Source: Chelativorans xinjiangensis
Lineage (GTDB): Bacteria; Pseudomonadota; Alphaproteobacteria; Rhizobiales; Rhizobiaceae
Assembly: GCF_009812055.1 (NCBI RefSeq)
Contig: NZ_WQNH01000004.1
Span: forward strand, 150,447 to 214,446
Direction of reading: 5' to 3'
Length of the DNA: 64,000 bases
Position 1 is the stretch's first letter. Each line of letters starts with the position of its first letter. The notes beneath the pieces were generated by a model. That model worked only from the letters and a program-made list of their open reading frames with translations. It was not told where the DNA came from and ran no database searches. Shown here in pieces: positions 37,820 through 46,910 of the stretch. Position numbers and translations under genes: made by a program.

Positions 37820-39448
37820 GTGAATCACGAGGTAACGAACCAGCCACCGCCCATCAGCGGAACGAATGCGTGGCGGTCCGACCCGCTTCTCGTTCAGCTG
37901 GGCGAGAATTTTTCCGAGCCGGTACGCAAGGAACTGGAGACGCTGGGACGCTTCGTGCGCAACCAGGAGGCGCAAGACCTGGCGCGGCTGGCGAATGTGG
38001 CAGTGCCGACGCTTAGAACCCATGACCGCTACGGACACCGCGCGGATATCGTCGAGTACCATCCCGCCTACCACGCGCTGATGCGCCGTTCGGTGGGCGC
38101 CGGCATCCACTCCTCCATCTGGGAGGAGAACGAGACGGAGAAGGGGCAGCGCCATCAGGCGCGAGCGACACGCTTCTATCTCACCTCGCAGCTCGAGCTC
38201 GGCCATCTCTGCCCGCTCACGATGACCAGCGCCTCGCTGGCGGCGCTGATGGCCAGCCCGGATCTCTTCCGCGTCTGGGCACCGCGCGTGATTGCCCGCA
38301 AATACGACCATTCCAACCGGCCCGCCGCCCAGAAGCAGGGCGTGACGCTCGGCATGGGCATGACGGAGAAGCAGGGCGGCACCGACGTACGTGCCAACAC
38401 GACCGTCGCCGAGCCTGCCGGCGACGGGCTTTTCCGCATCACCGGGCACAAATGGTTCATGTCCGCGCCCATGAGCGACGCGTTTCTGGTGCTGGCGCAG
38501 GCCAAGGAGGGGCTTTCCTGCTTCCTCCTGCCGCGCCTCAGCGAAGACGGGTCGGCCAACGGCTTCCGCTTCCAGCGGCTGAAGGACAAGCTCGGCAACC
38601 GCTCCAATGCTTCTTTGGAGGTCGAGTTCGAGGGCGCGCTGGGCTTTCCCGTCGGCGAGGTGGGGCATGGCATCCGCACCATCATGGACATGGTGACGCT
38701 GACGCGGCTCGACTGTGCGCTGGGCTCCGCCGGGTTGATGCGCGCTTCCTTGGCCGAGGCCGTGCACCACGCGCGCCACCGGCAGGTCTTCGGCAGGACG
38801 CTTGTCGGGCAGCCGCTGATGCAGCGCGTGCTGGCCGATCTCGCGCTCGACGTGGCGGCGGCCACCGCGCTTTCCTTCCGCCTTGCCCGCTCCTTCGACG
38901 AGGCCGCGGCAAACCGTGCCGACGCCGCCTTCGCGCGGGTGATGACACCGGTGGTGAAATACTGGGTCTGCAAGATCGCGCCCGCCGTCACCTACGAGGC
39001 GATGGAGTGCCTCGGCGGCAACGGCTATGTCGAGGAGGCGCCGCTTGCCCGCTATTATCGCGAGGCGCCGGTCAATGCCATCTGGGAGGGCTCGGGCAAC
39101 GTCATGGCGCTCGACGTGCTGCGCGTGCTCTCGCGCAATGCCGGTCTCCTCGACGAGGTGCTGGCGGGCATCCGCAGCGACCTGGGCGAAACCGGCCGCG
39201 GCACCGTGGAGGTGCTCAAGGCGGCGATCCGGGTATGCCAGTCGGACGAGGGCTCGGCTCGCATCCTGACCGAGCAGCTGGCACTTGCCGCCGCCGCCGC
39301 GGAGTTGAGGCGGCTGGGGGCGGGGCGGGTGGCTGACGCTTTCATCGAAACGCGCCTCGCCGGCCAATGGCGCGGCACCTACGGCATGCTCGACGCGCGC
39401 CATGATGCAGCGGCGATCGTGGAGATGCTGTATCCGGATGCGGGGTAG
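37820..39448 (+). CDS. AidB-like acyl-CoA dehydrogenase
   Basis: A 542-residue flavoprotein of the acyl-CoA dehydrogenase superfamily, the same length as E. coli AidB (about 541). Matching blocks include GIHSSIWEENE near residue 95, LGHLCPLTMTSASLAALM, GMGMTEKQGGTDVRANTTVAEP, GHKWFMSAPMSDAFLVLAQ, RLDCALGSAGLMRASLAEAVHHARHRQVFG and ECLGGNGYVEEAPLARYYREAPVNAIWEGSGNVMALDVLR, plus an AidB-type C-terminal helical tail. AidB is implicated in protection from alkylation damage and can bind DNA in E. coli; isovaleryl-CoA dehydrogenase activity is a second possibility. The start is GTG at 37820 with AAGGA upstream. It is divergent from pyrB and apparently monocistronic. Confidence 0.88.
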   Translation: MNHEVTNQPPPISGTNAWRSDPLLVQLGENFSEPVRKELETLGRFVRNQEAQDLARLANVAVPTLRTHDRYGHRADIVEYHPAYHALMRRSVGAGIHSSIWEENETEKGQRHQARATRFYLTSQLELGHLCPLTMTSASLAALMASPDLFRVWAPRVIARKYDHSNRPAAQKQGVTLGMGMTEKQGGTDVRANTTVAEPAGDGLFRITGHKWFMSAPMSDAFLVLAQAKEGLSCFLLPRLSEDGSANGFRFQRLKDKLGNRSNASLEVEFEGALGFPVGEVGHGIRTIMDMVTLTRLDCALGSAGLMRASLAEAVHHARHRQVFGRTLVGQPLMQRVLADLALDVAAATALSFRLARSFDEAAANRADAAFARVMTPVVKYWVCKIAPAVTYEAMECLGGNGYVEEAPLARYYREAPVNAIWEGSGNVMALDVLRVLSRNAGLLDEVLAGIRSDLGETGRGTVEVLKAAIRVCQSDEGSARILTEQLALAAAAAELRRLGAGRVADAFIETRLAGQWRGTYGMLDARHDAAAIVEMLYPDAG

Positions 39449-39568
39449 AGCCCGCCGGTAGAGCCTCAGTGCTGCCGGTATTAACCCTAACGAATGGTAA
39501 GCGTTGCGCTCGGCGTGCCGGGGGGCCAGTGTCGATTCCACGCCGGAATGCGGCAACGGAGGGGCTTT

Positions 39569-39886
39569 ATGCGCTACATCCTGATTTTCTGGGCGCTGCC
39601 GATGAGCCTTATCTGGGGTTGGTATTTCCTGTCCCTCAACGACATCAATTTCGGCTTCGTGATGCTCACCCGGCAGGTGCACGATCTCGTCTTCGAGATC
39701 TACGGGCAGATCCTGGGCATCGAGCCATCGGCCCTGCCGCCGCTGCTCGTGCGGGCCTGCGTGGTCGATACGGTCATTCTCATGGCGATTCTCGCTTTCC
39801 GCCGCCGCCGCGCCATCCGCGCGTGGATTGCCGAGCGGCGGGGGCGGCCAGGCTATTCGCGCGAGGACGCCGCCCGCAGCGTCTGA
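39569..39886 (+). CDS. DUF6105 family small membrane protein
   Basis: A 105-residue protein I place in DUF6105. It starts [22 protein letters not shown], a membrane helix, followed by a loop ([28 protein letters not shown]) and a second hydrophobic stretch near [18 protein letters not shown], then a basic tail [24 protein letters not shown]. The function is unknown. ATG at 39569 is chosen because GGAGGGG lies four bases upstream; the in-frame extension to 39494 lacks a signal. The last 34 bp overlap the 3' end of ruvX on the opposite strand. Confidence 0.75.
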   Translation: MRYILIFWALPMSLIWGWYFLSLNDINFGFVMLTRQVHDLVFEIYGQILGIEPSALPPLLVRACVVDTVILMAILAFRRRRAIRAWIAERRGRPGYSREDAARSV

Positions 39887-40338
39887 AGCCGGTCCAGCGC
39901 CCCTTGCAGGATGAAGGCGGCTGCCGCCGAATCGATACGGCCGGCGCGCTTCGCCCGCGAGACGTCCATCTCGATCAGCGCCCGCTCGGCGGCCACCGTC
40001 GACAGCCGCTCGTCCCAGAAGGCGAAGGGCAGGTCTGTCATCGCCGACAGGTTGCGCGCGAAGGCACGCGTCGACTGCGCGCGCGGCCCCTCGCTGCCGT
40101 CCATGTTGATCGGCAGCCCGATGATCACGCCGCCGACATTTTCGCGCGAGAGCAGATGGAGCAGGGCTTGGGCGTCCTGCGAGAACTTCTTCCGCCTGAT
40201 CACCTCCCGCGGAGTAGCGAAGGACAGGCCGAGATCGGAGATGGCCACGCCGATGGTCTTGGTGCCGAGGTCAAGCCCGGCCAGCGGCCGACCAATGGCT
40301 CTGACTTTCTCGAACTCTTCAATCGAAACGACGCCCAC
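39853..40338 (-). CDS. ruvX: Holliday junction resolvase RuvX (YqgF-like)
   Basis: A 161-residue RNase H-fold nuclease implicated in Holliday junction resolution or 16S rRNA maturation. [17 protein letters not shown] carries the first catalytic Asp, then [42 protein letters not shown], and [19 protein letters not shown] with the second Asp-Glu, and a final Asp in [18 protein letters not shown]. Start is GTG at 40338; a short upstream AGGG is the only ribosome-site candidate. The UPF0173 gene starts 71 bp away divergently. The 3' end overlaps the DUF6105 gene by 34 bp tail to tail, so mRNA duplex formation between the two is possible. Confidence 0.93.
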   Translation of the reverse strand: MGVVSIEEFEKVRAIGRPLAGLDLGTKTIGVAISDLGLSFATPREVIRRKKFSQDAQALLHLLSRENVGGVIIGLPINMDGSEGPRAQSTRAFARNLSAMTDLPFAFWDERLSTVAAERALIEMDVSRAKRAGRIDSAAAAFILQGALDRLQTLRAASSRE

Positions 40339-40409
40339 GCGTAACCCTGTCTTTGACTTGCCTTCTCCCCGTTCTATCCTTCAAAGCCAAATCAAGCGAG
40401 GAGCGTGGA

Positions 40410-41117
40410 ATGAAAATCACCTGGTACGGCCATTCAGCCTTCAGGGTCGAGGCGGGTGGCGCGAAAATCCTGATCGACCCCTTCCTGAGCGGCAATCCGT
40501 CGTGGGACGGCGGCTGGGAGGACCCGGCAAAGGGCATCACCCATGTGCTGCTTACCCATGGGCACAGCGACCATCTGGGCGATTCGCTTGCCATCCTGGA
40601 GAAGACGGGCGCCATGCTGGTCGCCAATTTCGAGGTGTGCATGTATCTCGTCGGGCAGGGCGTCAGTCAGGAGAGGATCAACCCCGGCAATCTTGGCGGC
40701 ACGGTCGATTGCGGCGGCTTCACCACCACATTCGTGCAGGCGCATCATTCCTCGTCCTTTTCCATGGATGATGGGACCAACGTCTATCTCGGCAATCCCG
40801 CCGGCCTCGTCCTGCACTTCCGCCAAGAAAAGACGCTCTACCACATGGGCGACACGGACATTTTCGGCGACATGGCGCTGATTCAGGAACTGCACCGGCC
40901 GGATATCGGCATCGTGCCCATCGGCGACCGCTTCACCATGGGCGGTGCGGTGGCCGCGCTCGCCTGCCGGCGCTTCTTCCAGTTCGAGACGGTCATTCCG
41001 TGCCACTACGCCTCCTTCCCCATCATCGACCAGTCGGCTGAAAAGATTATCGAGGGCATGAAGGGGACAGAGACCAAGGTGCTGACGCCAGAGCGCGGCA
41101 AGCCGGTGGAGCTTTAG
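40410..41117 (+). CDS. UPF0173 metal-dependent hydrolase
   Basis: A 235-residue metallo-beta-lactamase-fold hydrolase of the UPF0173/YtkL family. [14 protein letters not shown] opens the fold and [12 protein letters not shown] is the HxHxDH zinc motif; [21 protein letters not shown] (metal Asp) and [10 protein letters not shown] provide the remaining ligands. Members hydrolyse unknown phosphoester or thioester substrates. ATG at 40410 has GAGGAG six bases upstream, an excellent site, and an in-frame extension to 40353 is not needed. It is divergent from ruvX and upstream of gatC, 117 bp away, with no terminator in between. Confidence 0.88.
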   Translation: MKITWYGHSAFRVEAGGAKILIDPFLSGNPSWDGGWEDPAKGITHVLLTHGHSDHLGDSLAILEKTGAMLVANFEVCMYLVGQGVSQERINPGNLGGTVDCGGFTTTFVQAHHSSSFSMDDGTNVYLGNPAGLVLHFRQEKTLYHMGDTDIFGDMALIQELHRPDIGIVPIGDRFTMGGAVAALACRRFFQFETVIPCHYASFPIIDQSAEKIIEGMKGTETKVLTPERGKPVEL

Positions 41118-41234
41118 GCAGGAGCTTTAGCCAGGAAGCTTTAGACTGCGGCTTTTTCGGCGATGGTTGTTGCGCCCCGCGCCGGGCGCGACTATAGGCC
41201 TGTGCCATTGTTTCCCCTGGCAAGGAAGAGCAGC

Positions 41235-41522
41235 ATGTCCGTCGATATCGAGACCGTGAAGCGCGTGGCAAAGCTTGCCAGAATTGCCGTCGACGACGAG
41301 GAGGCGGCCCGCATGACCGGCGAGCTCAACGCCATTCTCGGCTTCGTGGAGCAGTTGGGCGGGGTGGATGTCGCCGACGTGGAGCCGATGACCTCCGTCA
41401 TCCCCACGGCAATAAAGATGCGCCAGGACGAAGTGACGGACGGCAGCAAGGCCGAGGATGTCGTCGCCAACGCGCCAGCCGGCGACGACAATTTCTTCGT
41501 CGTGCCGAAGGTGGTGGAGTAG
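41235..41522 (+). CDS. gatC: Asp-tRNA(Asn)/Glu-tRNA(Gln) amidotransferase subunit C
   Basis: Small subunit of the GatCAB amidotransferase that converts Glu-tRNA(Gln) and Asp-tRNA(Asn) to the amide forms. The 95-residue protein has [40 protein letters not shown] and [22 protein letters not shown], the standard GatC pattern. ATG at 41235 is preceded by GGAAGAG; the in-frame extension to 41163 adds 24 atypical residues. It is followed five bases on by an acetyltransferase gene that separates it from gatA, an arrangement that differs from the compact gatCAB operon. gatB is not in this window. Confidence 0.93.
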   Translation: MSVDIETVKRVAKLARIAVDDEEAARMTGELNAILGFVEQLGGVDVADVEPMTSVIPTAIKMRQDEVTDGSKAEDVVANAPAGDDNFFVVPKVVE

Positions 41523-41527
41523 CGGCG

Positions 41528-42010
41528 ATGGCAATCGCGATCGCCGTCGAAACCCCGTTGCAGGACGACGTTCGGTCGATGGTGGAGGAGTTGAATACAC
41601 ACCTCTGCCCGCTGTCGCCGCCCGAATATCAGTTCCAGATGACGGCCGAGCAGATGGCGGAGCCGCATACCACAGTTTTCGTAGCGCGCGGCGAGGACAG
41701 TGCGGCCATGGGCATGGGTTCCCTCAAGGTGCACAACGCGGGGTTGGCCGAAGTGAAACGCATGTGGACGCGGCCTGCGGTGCGCGGCAGCGGGGTGGGC
41801 CGGTTCTTGCTGCAAGCGGTGGAAGCCCTTGGGCGGGAGAAGGGGATCCATCGCCTGGCGCTCGAGACCGGCGGGACGGATGGCTTCACCGCCGTCTGGC
41901 GGTTCTACGAGGCGGGCGGGTTCCGCCGTTGCGGCGCGTTCCTGGACTACCCGGACACGGAATATTCCCGGTTCTACGAGAAACTCCTTATTGAAGAAAA
42001 AGCGGCCTGA
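41528..42010 (+). CDS. GNAT family N-acetyltransferase within gatCA
   Basis: A 160-residue acetyltransferase. The acetyl-CoA motif is [31 protein letters not shown] (R-G-S-G-V-G loop), with the preceding strand [16 protein letters not shown] and the C-terminal [19 protein letters not shown] typical of the RimI/PhnO-like group. The substrate is unknown. The ATG at 41528 is five bases after gatC, and its TGA shares one base with the gatA ATG (TGATG), so it is embedded in and translationally coupled to the amidotransferase operon. A role linked to translation, or simple co-expression, are both possible. Confidence 0.85.
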   Translation: MAIAIAVETPLQDDVRSMVEELNTHLCPLSPPEYQFQMTAEQMAEPHTTVFVARGEDSAAMGMGSLKVHNAGLAEVKRMWTRPAVRGSGVGRFLLQAVEALGREKGIHRLALETGGTDGFTAVWRFYEAGGFRRCGAFLDYPDTEYSRFYEKLLIEEKAA

Positions 42011-43497
42011 TGACCGATCCCAGCCTGACCCAACTGACCATCGCCCAAGCCCGCGAGAAACTTGCGGCGCGCGAGGTTTCCGCGCTTGAGCTGACCGAGG
42101 CCTATCTGGCGGCCATCGAGGCGGCGAATGAAGCGCTCAACGCTTATATCGTGGTGACGCCGGACAAGGCGCGCGAGATGGCCAGGGCGTCCGACGCCCG
42201 CATCGCCAAGGGCGAGGCCGGCGCGTTGGAGGGCATTCCGCTCGGCGTCAAGGACCTGTTCGCGACAGAAGGCGTGCACACCCAGGCGGCCAGCCATATC
42301 CTCGACGGCTTCGAGCCGCGCTACGAATCCACCGTCACCGCCAATCTGTGGGCGGACGGCGCGGTGATGCTGGGTAAGCTCAACATGGACGAGTTCGCCA
42401 TGGGCTCGTCCAACGAGACGTCCTACTACGGCCCGGTGGTCAATCCCTGGCGCGCCGAAGGCGACAACAAGGCGCTGGTGCCGGGCGGCTCGTCCGGCGG
42501 CTCGGCTGCCGCGGTCGCCGCATGGCTGTGCGCGGGCGCGACGGCGACAGACACGGGCGGCTCCATCCGCCAGCCCGCCGCCTTCACCGCCACCGTCGGC
42601 ATCAAGCCTACTTACGGCCGCTGCTCGCGCTGGGGGATTGTGGCCTTTGCCTCCTCGCTCGACCAGGCCGGGCCGATCGCCCGCGACGTGCGCGACGCGG
42701 CGATCCTTCTGAAATCCATGGCCTCGGTCGATCCCAGGGACACCACCTCCGTCGACCGGCCGGTGCCGGACTACGAGGCGGCGGTCGGCCAGTCGGTCAA
42801 GGGGCTCAAGATCGGCATTCCCAAGGAATACCGCATCGACGGTATGCCCGACGAGATCGAGGCGTTGTGGCAGAAGGGCGTCGAATGGATGCGCGAAGCC
42901 GGCGCCGAGATCGTCGACATCTCCCTGCCGCACACGAAATATGCGCTGCCTGCCTATTACATCGTCGCGCCGGCGGAGGCATCGTCCAACCTTGCCCGCT
43001 ATGACGGCGTGCGCTACGGCCTGCGCGTTCCCGGCGGCGACGTGACGCAGATGTACGAGAAGACGCGTGCCGAAGGCTTCGGCCGCGAGGTGAAGCGGCG
43101 CGTCATGATCGGCACCTATGTGCTGTCGGCCGGCTACTACGATGCCTACTATCTCAGGGCGCAAAAGGTGCGCACGCTCATCAAGCGGGATTTCGAGGAA
43201 GCGTTCGCCGCCGGGGTGGATGCCATCCTGACACCGGCCACGCCGTCGGCCGCCTTCGGCATCGCCGAGCAGGATATGGATGCCGACCCCGTGAAGATGT
43301 ACCTCAACGACATCTTCACCGTCACGGTGAACATGGCCGGCCTGCCGGGTATTGCCGTGCCGGCCGGGCTCGACGGCAAGGGTCTGCCGCTCGGCCTGCA
43401 GCTCATCGGCCGGCCCTTCGACGAAGAAACCCTCTTCCGCACCGGCCACGTCATCGAGCAGGCGGCGGGCAGGTTCGCGCCGAAGCGCTGGTGGTAG
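42010..43497 (+). CDS. gatA: Asp-tRNA(Asn)/Glu-tRNA(Gln) amidotransferase subunit A
   Basis: Glutaminase/amidase subunit of GatCAB, 495 residues. The amidase signature triad is complete: the Lys lies in [14 protein letters not shown], and the two Ser in [18 protein letters not shown] and [43 protein letters not shown]. The C-terminal part (YNxY-like [40 protein letters not shown]) is standard. It supplies ammonia to GatB, which is encoded elsewhere. The start overlaps the acetyltransferase stop by one base. The YdcF-like gene follows 44 bp downstream on the same strand. Confidence 0.96.
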   Translation: MTDPSLTQLTIAQAREKLAAREVSALELTEAYLAAIEAANEALNAYIVVTPDKAREMARASDARIAKGEAGALEGIPLGVKDLFATEGVHTQAASHILDGFEPRYESTVTANLWADGAVMLGKLNMDEFAMGSSNETSYYGPVVNPWRAEGDNKALVPGGSSGGSAAAVAAWLCAGATATDTGGSIRQPAAFTATVGIKPTYGRCSRWGIVAFASSLDQAGPIARDVRDAAILLKSMASVDPRDTTSVDRPVPDYEAAVGQSVKGLKIGIPKEYRIDGMPDEIEALWQKGVEWMREAGAEIVDISLPHTKYALPAYYIVAPAEASSNLARYDGVRYGLRVPGGDVTQMYEKTRAEGFGREVKRRVMIGTYVLSAGYYDAYYLRAQKVRTLIKRDFEEAFAAGVDAILTPATPSAAFGIAEQDMDADPVKMYLNDIFTVTVNMAGLPGIAVPAGLDGKGLPLGLQLIGRPFDEETLFRTGHVIEQAAGRFAPKRWW

Positions 43498-43541
43498 GAT
43501 GATGGTCCGCCGCCGCGTCTGATGGCAGGGAGGCGGACGCC

Positions 43542-44339
43542 ATGTTCCATCTCGCTTCGGCCGTCTTCTGGACGCTGATCCAGCCGGTCAATCTGACGGG
43601 GCTGCTGGTCGCGGCGTCGCTGACGGCAGCGTTTCTGCGGTGGCGCCGGCTGTCGATCTCCTTCGGCTTATTGGGTCTGTTGGTGCTTGGCCTGTCGGGC
43701 TGGACGACGCTCGGGGCGCTCTTCCTGCATCCTTTGGAGAACCGCTTCCAGCAGCCGGCCGGGCCGCTTGAGGATGTTGACGGCATCATTGTGCTGGGTG
43801 GCGGTTTCGAGGGCGCGATCAACCTGGCGCGCGGCGGCTACGAGTTGAACGCCAGCGGCGACCGTTTTGTCGAGGCGGCGATCCTGGCGCTCCGGTATCC
43901 GGATGCCCGCCTCGTCGTCTCCGGCGGCTCCGGCTCGGTCTTCCTGGCGGGCGAGGGCGATGCCGACACGGCGCCGCGGCTTCTCACCGCGCTCGGCGTG
44001 GCGCCGGGGCGGATCGAGATGGAGAACCGCTCGCGCGATACCTACGAGAACGCGCAGTTCTCGAAACGGCTCGTCGCACCACGGCCCGGCGAGACCTGGC
44101 TGCTCGTGACCTCCGCGTTTCACATGCCGCGCGCTGTAGGCGCTTTCCGACAAGCGGATTTCCCTGTTCTGCCCTGGCCGGTCGACTACAAGACATCGGG
44201 CACGGAGCGTTTCGGCCTCGCCGCCGACAACGTGCTCGATTCGCTGCGCAACACGACAACGGCAATGCGCGAATGGGTGGGGCTTCTGGCCTATCGGTTG
44301 ACGGGACGAATCGACCGCCTGTTGCCCGCGCCGGGCTGA
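43542..44339 (+). CDS. YdcF/ElyC-like (DUF218) membrane protein
   Basis: A 265-residue inner-membrane protein with a C-terminal DUF218 domain. Two N-terminal helices (about 5-30 and 38-60) are followed by DGIIVLGGGFEGAINLARG, LALRYPDARLVVSGGSGSVFLAGEGDA, MENRSRDTYENAQFS, and TWLLVTSAFHMPRAVGAFRQADFPVLPWPVDYKT, the family's conserved blocks. E. coli ElyC and SanA of this group affect envelope integrity and peptidoglycan synthesis at low temperature; a similar role is plausible. ATG at 43542 is 44 bp after gatA. About 250 bp of non-coding sequence follows before the small membrane ORF. Confidence 0.85.
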   Translation: MFHLASAVFWTLIQPVNLTGLLVAASLTAAFLRWRRLSISFGLLGLLVLGLSGWTTLGALFLHPLENRFQQPAGPLEDVDGIIVLGGGFEGAINLARGGYELNASGDRFVEAAILALRYPDARLVVSGGSGSVFLAGEGDADTAPRLLTALGVAPGRIEMENRSRDTYENAQFSKRLVAPRPGETWLLVTSAFHMPRAVGAFRQADFPVLPWPVDYKTSGTERFGLAADNVLDSLRNTTTAMREWVGLLAYRLTGRIDRLLPAPG

Positions 44340-44591
44340 GACCGTTTGGGGCCTGTGGATAGCGCCTGTGTTTCGCCTTATTTATTGAAAATTTGCGAAC
44401 GCCGCCATCCGCATAAGCTGTTGAAATAACTGTATTGGTACACGCGCCACAGCGGTGGGTGATGGTCCGGCGCCCACATCTTGCCGCTTTTCCGGTTGCA
44501 TCGCAGCATCGAGCGGAGTATCTCCCGGCTGAAGCGGTCGGCCACGGGGGCGTTTGGGCCGACGCAAGAACAACGGCTAAACGGGAATTAA

Positions 44592-44720
44592 ATGGACGAA
44601 AGCGTTCAGAAATCCTGCTGGGGCGTCACCGCCAAGGCAGTGATTGGACTTGCCGGCATCATCCTGCTGGCTTGGCTCTTCGCAGGAAGCGAATCTCTTG
44701 CCGTAATCGCGGCGAGCTGA
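44592..44720 (+). CDS. Predicted 42-residue membrane microprotein
   Basis: A 42-residue reading frame, too short for most gene callers. MDESVQKSCWGVTAK forms a short polar head, AVIGLAGIILLAWLFAG is one strong transmembrane helix, and SESLAVIAAS ends it. GGGAA lies six bases before the ATG. A textbook rho-independent terminator starts 31 bp after its stop, so the region from about 44340 to 44785 looks like an independent transcription unit ending here. I do not recognise the protein. Alternative explanation: the unit is a small RNA and the frame is incidental; the helix and the ribosome-site spacing favour coding. Confidence 0.5.
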   Translation: MDESVQKSCWGVTAKAVIGLAGIILLAWLFAGSESLAVIAAS

Positions 44721-44750
44721 GAGCAACAGAACCGGTTCACTTCGAACAAC

Positions 44751-44785
44751 AGGGCGCAGCCGTTCGGCTGCGCCCTTTCGTTTTT
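44751..44785 (+). terminator. Rho-independent terminator after the 42-residue ORF
   Basis: AGGGCGCAGCCG-TT-CGGCTGCGCCCT is a perfect 12-bp stem (44751-44776), followed by TTCGTTTTT. It faces the plus strand and separates the microprotein unit from sdaA. Confidence 0.9.
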
Positions 44786-44879
44786 GAGCTTGCCTTACCA
44801 TGTCATTTCCTGACACGCATATACAGGCGGGTACGCGCATGGAAGAGTGCAGCGTTCCCGTGCAGCCCGGAGTTGGAGC

Positions 44880-46280
44880 ATGTTTCTTTCCGTGTTCGAT
44901 CTCTTCAAGATCGGCATCGGCCCGTCGAGTTCCCACACCATGGGGCCTATGGTGGCGGCGGAGCGTTTCCTGCACGAGATCGCGGAAGGCGAGTGGCCGC
45001 GGCCGGTGGGCGCGCAAGTTGCGCGACTGTCGGTCAGCCTGCACGGCTCGCTTGCCTTCACGGGCGTCGGGCATGCAACGGACAGGGCGGTGATCCTCGG
45101 GCTGGAAGGCCTGACGCCGCTGACGGTGGACCCGGACAAGGCGGACGAGGTTCTGGGCAAGATCAGGCAGACGCGGCACCTCAGCCCGCCGGGCCATCCC
45201 GAATACCGGTTCGATCCCGAGAGCGACGTCATCTTCGACAGGAAGGCGCCGTTGCCCGGCCACGCCAACGGCATGGCCTTCAATGCCTTCGACGCCGACG
45301 ACCGGCTGCTGCTCAGGCGCATCTATTACTCGGTGGGCGGCGGCTTTGTGGTCTCCGAAGAGGAACTGCAGGCGCTGAAGGCCGAGAAGAAGCCGGCGGT
45401 CGACCGAAATGTGCCATATCCCTTCGCCAATGCGCGCGAGATGCTGGAGATGGCGGCGAAGAGCGGGCTCTCCATAGCCGAGATGAAGCGCGCGAACGAG
45501 GAAACGCGCATGGACGCCGCGGAGCTCGATGCCGGCCTCGACCGCATCTGGCAGGCCATGCACGGCTGCATCGAGCGCGGGCTGTCGCAGGACGGCGTCA
45601 TGCCGGGCGGGCTGAAGGTGCGCCGCCGCGCGCGTCAGCTTCACGAGAAGCTGGAGGAGGAATGGCGGCAGAACCGGCCCAACCCGCTTGCCGCCAACGA
45701 CTGGCTGTCCGTCTACGCCATGGCGGTGAACGAGGAGAATGCCGGCGGCGGGCGCGTCGTCACCGCGCCGACCAATGGTGCAGCCGGCGTCGTGCCGGCA
45801 GTGCTGCGCTACTGGCTGCGCTTCCACGTCGATGCCGACCAAAGGGGCATCCGCGACTTCCTGCTGACGGCGGCGGCCGTCGGCGGCATCGTAAAGCACA
45901 ATGCCTCCATCTCCGGCGCCGAGGTCGGCTGCCAGGGCGAGGTGGGCTCGGCCTCGGCCATGGCGGCTGCCGGGCTGGCCGCGGTCCTGGGCGGCACGCC
46001 CGAGCAGGTGGAAAACGCCGCCGAGATCGCGCTGGAGCACCATCTGGGCATGACCTGCGACCCGGTGGCCGGCCTCGTGCAGGTGCCCTGCATCGAGCGC
46101 AACGCGCTGGGCGCGGTGAAGGCCGTCACCGCCGCCTCGCTTGCGGTGAAGGGAGACGGCAAGCACTTCGTCTCACTGGACGCGGCGGTGGAGACCATGC
46201 GCCAGACCGGGCTCGACATGAACGAGCGCTACAAGGAGACCAGCCTTGGCGGTCTGGCGGTGAATGTGGTGGAATGCTAG
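44880..46280 (+). CDS. sdaA: L-serine ammonia-lyase (iron-sulfur type)
   Basis: Monomeric-type L-serine dehydratase that converts serine to pyruvate and ammonia through a [4Fe-4S] cluster, 466 residues. The N-terminal beta domain begins [23 protein letters not shown], and [28 protein letters not shown] is typical. The catalytic alpha domain has [25 protein letters not shown] and the cluster Cys in [20 protein letters not shown] and [10 protein letters not shown] at 44880 has GGAG upstream; an in-frame start at 44847 is less likely. It is a single gene behind a terminator. With gcvTHP it links serine and glycine degradation to pyruvate and one-carbon pools. Confidence 0.95.
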   Translation: MFLSVFDLFKIGIGPSSSHTMGPMVAAERFLHEIAEGEWPRPVGAQVARLSVSLHGSLAFTGVGHATDRAVILGLEGLTPLTVDPDKADEVLGKIRQTRHLSPPGHPEYRFDPESDVIFDRKAPLPGHANGMAFNAFDADDRLLLRRIYYSVGGGFVVSEEELQALKAEKKPAVDRNVPYPFANAREMLEMAAKSGLSIAEMKRANEETRMDAAELDAGLDRIWQAMHGCIERGLSQDGVMPGGLKVRRRARQLHEKLEEEWRQNRPNPLAANDWLSVYAMAVNEENAGGGRVVTAPTNGAAGVVPAVLRYWLRFHVDADQRGIRDFLLTAAAVGGIVKHNASISGAEVGCQGEVGSASAMAAAGLAAVLGGTPEQVENAAEIALEHHLGMTCDPVAGLVQVPCIERNALGAVKAVTAASLAVKGDGKHFVSLDAAVETMRQTGLDMNERYKETSLGGLAVNVVEC

Positions 46281-46307
46281 CGGAGGAAACGGCTGCGAGT
46301 GCCTTCA

Positions 46308-46427
46308 CCCTCGCCCTTCGACAAGCTCAGGATGAGGGTGAAGGCAAGGCCACGTCACCGCAAGCTTCGATGAAGGCGGAAGGGTGCAAACACCAGCCCT
46401 CATCCTGAGCTTGTCGAAGGGCGAGGG
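46308..46427. repeat. Long inverted repeat between sdaA and the GFA gene
   Basis: Two perfect 31-bp arms, 46308-46338 (CCCTCGCCCTTCGACAAGCT onward) and 46397-46427, separated by 58 bp, can form a long stem-loop on either strand. The core CTTCGACAAGCTCAGGATG also occurs at 59895-59913. It lies 28 bp after sdaA and could act as a transcript end or mRNA stabiliser. Confidence 0.8.
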
Positions 46428-46462
46428 CGGGATGCAGCGTGTCGAAGCAGAAGGGAATAGGC

Positions 46463-46840
46463 GTGGCAAGAATTGCGACCTGCATTTGCGGTAACCTCCG
46501 CGCAACCTGCGCGGACGAGCCCCAAAAAGTGTCGCTGTGCCACTGTTTCGCCTGCCAACGGCGGACAGGCAGCGTCTTTGGTATCGCCGCCTTCTTCCAT
46601 CGGGAAGCTGTTCGGGTGGAGGGGTCGAGCCGATGTTACACGCGCCCGTCCGACAGCGGTTTTCCGGTGAGGTTTCATTTCTGCCCCTCGTGCGGTTCGA
46701 CGGTTTTCTGGGAGCCACAGCGCAAGCCGGAGCTGATCGCCGTCGCCGTCGGCGCGTTCGCCGATCCGGCTTTCCCGGCGCCAGTGCAGGCCGTCTATGC
46801 CGAGCACCGGCATCCGTGGGTCGAGGATCCCATCGGCTGA
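46463..46840 (+). CDS. GFA (glutathione-dependent formaldehyde-activating/CENP-V) family protein
   Basis: A 125-residue zinc protein of the GFA/Mss4-like fold. The two zinc-ligand sets are seen: ATCICGNLRATC and LCHCFACQRRTGSVFG, then FHFCPSCGSTVFWEPQ. Family members include a formaldehyde-glutathione reactive enzyme, though most have no demonstrated activity. Start is taken as GTG at 46463, where AAGGGAAT lies seven bases upstream; a GTG at 46439 in frame is an alternative that would add eight residues. It follows the inverted repeat after sdaA and precedes DUF1489 by 70 bp. No glutathione or formaldehyde enzymes are nearby. Confidence 0.85.
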   Translation: MARIATCICGNLRATCADEPQKVSLCHCFACQRRTGSVFGIAAFFHREAVRVEGSSRCYTRPSDSGFPVRFHFCPSCGSTVFWEPQRKPELIAVAVGAFADPAFPAPVQAVYAEHRHPWVEDPIG

Positions 46841-46910
46841 TCGGGGCCGGAGCTGTGGAACGCTTCCCGATAAGCCTTCCTTCCGCCAATCTGCCGTCCT
46901 AAAACGCCCT

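Noticed and set aside
37736..39682. Long open frame antisense to the AidB-like gene
   Set aside because: Low-complexity His/Arg/Gln-rich product typical of a reverse-strand shadow; the plus-strand acyl-CoA dehydrogenase is clearly the real gene.
44435..46408. Plus-strand open frame of over 600 codons across sdaA
   Set aside because: It is in a different frame from sdaA, which has an unambiguous L-serine dehydratase sequence; the alternative product is Arg/Gly/Ala noise.
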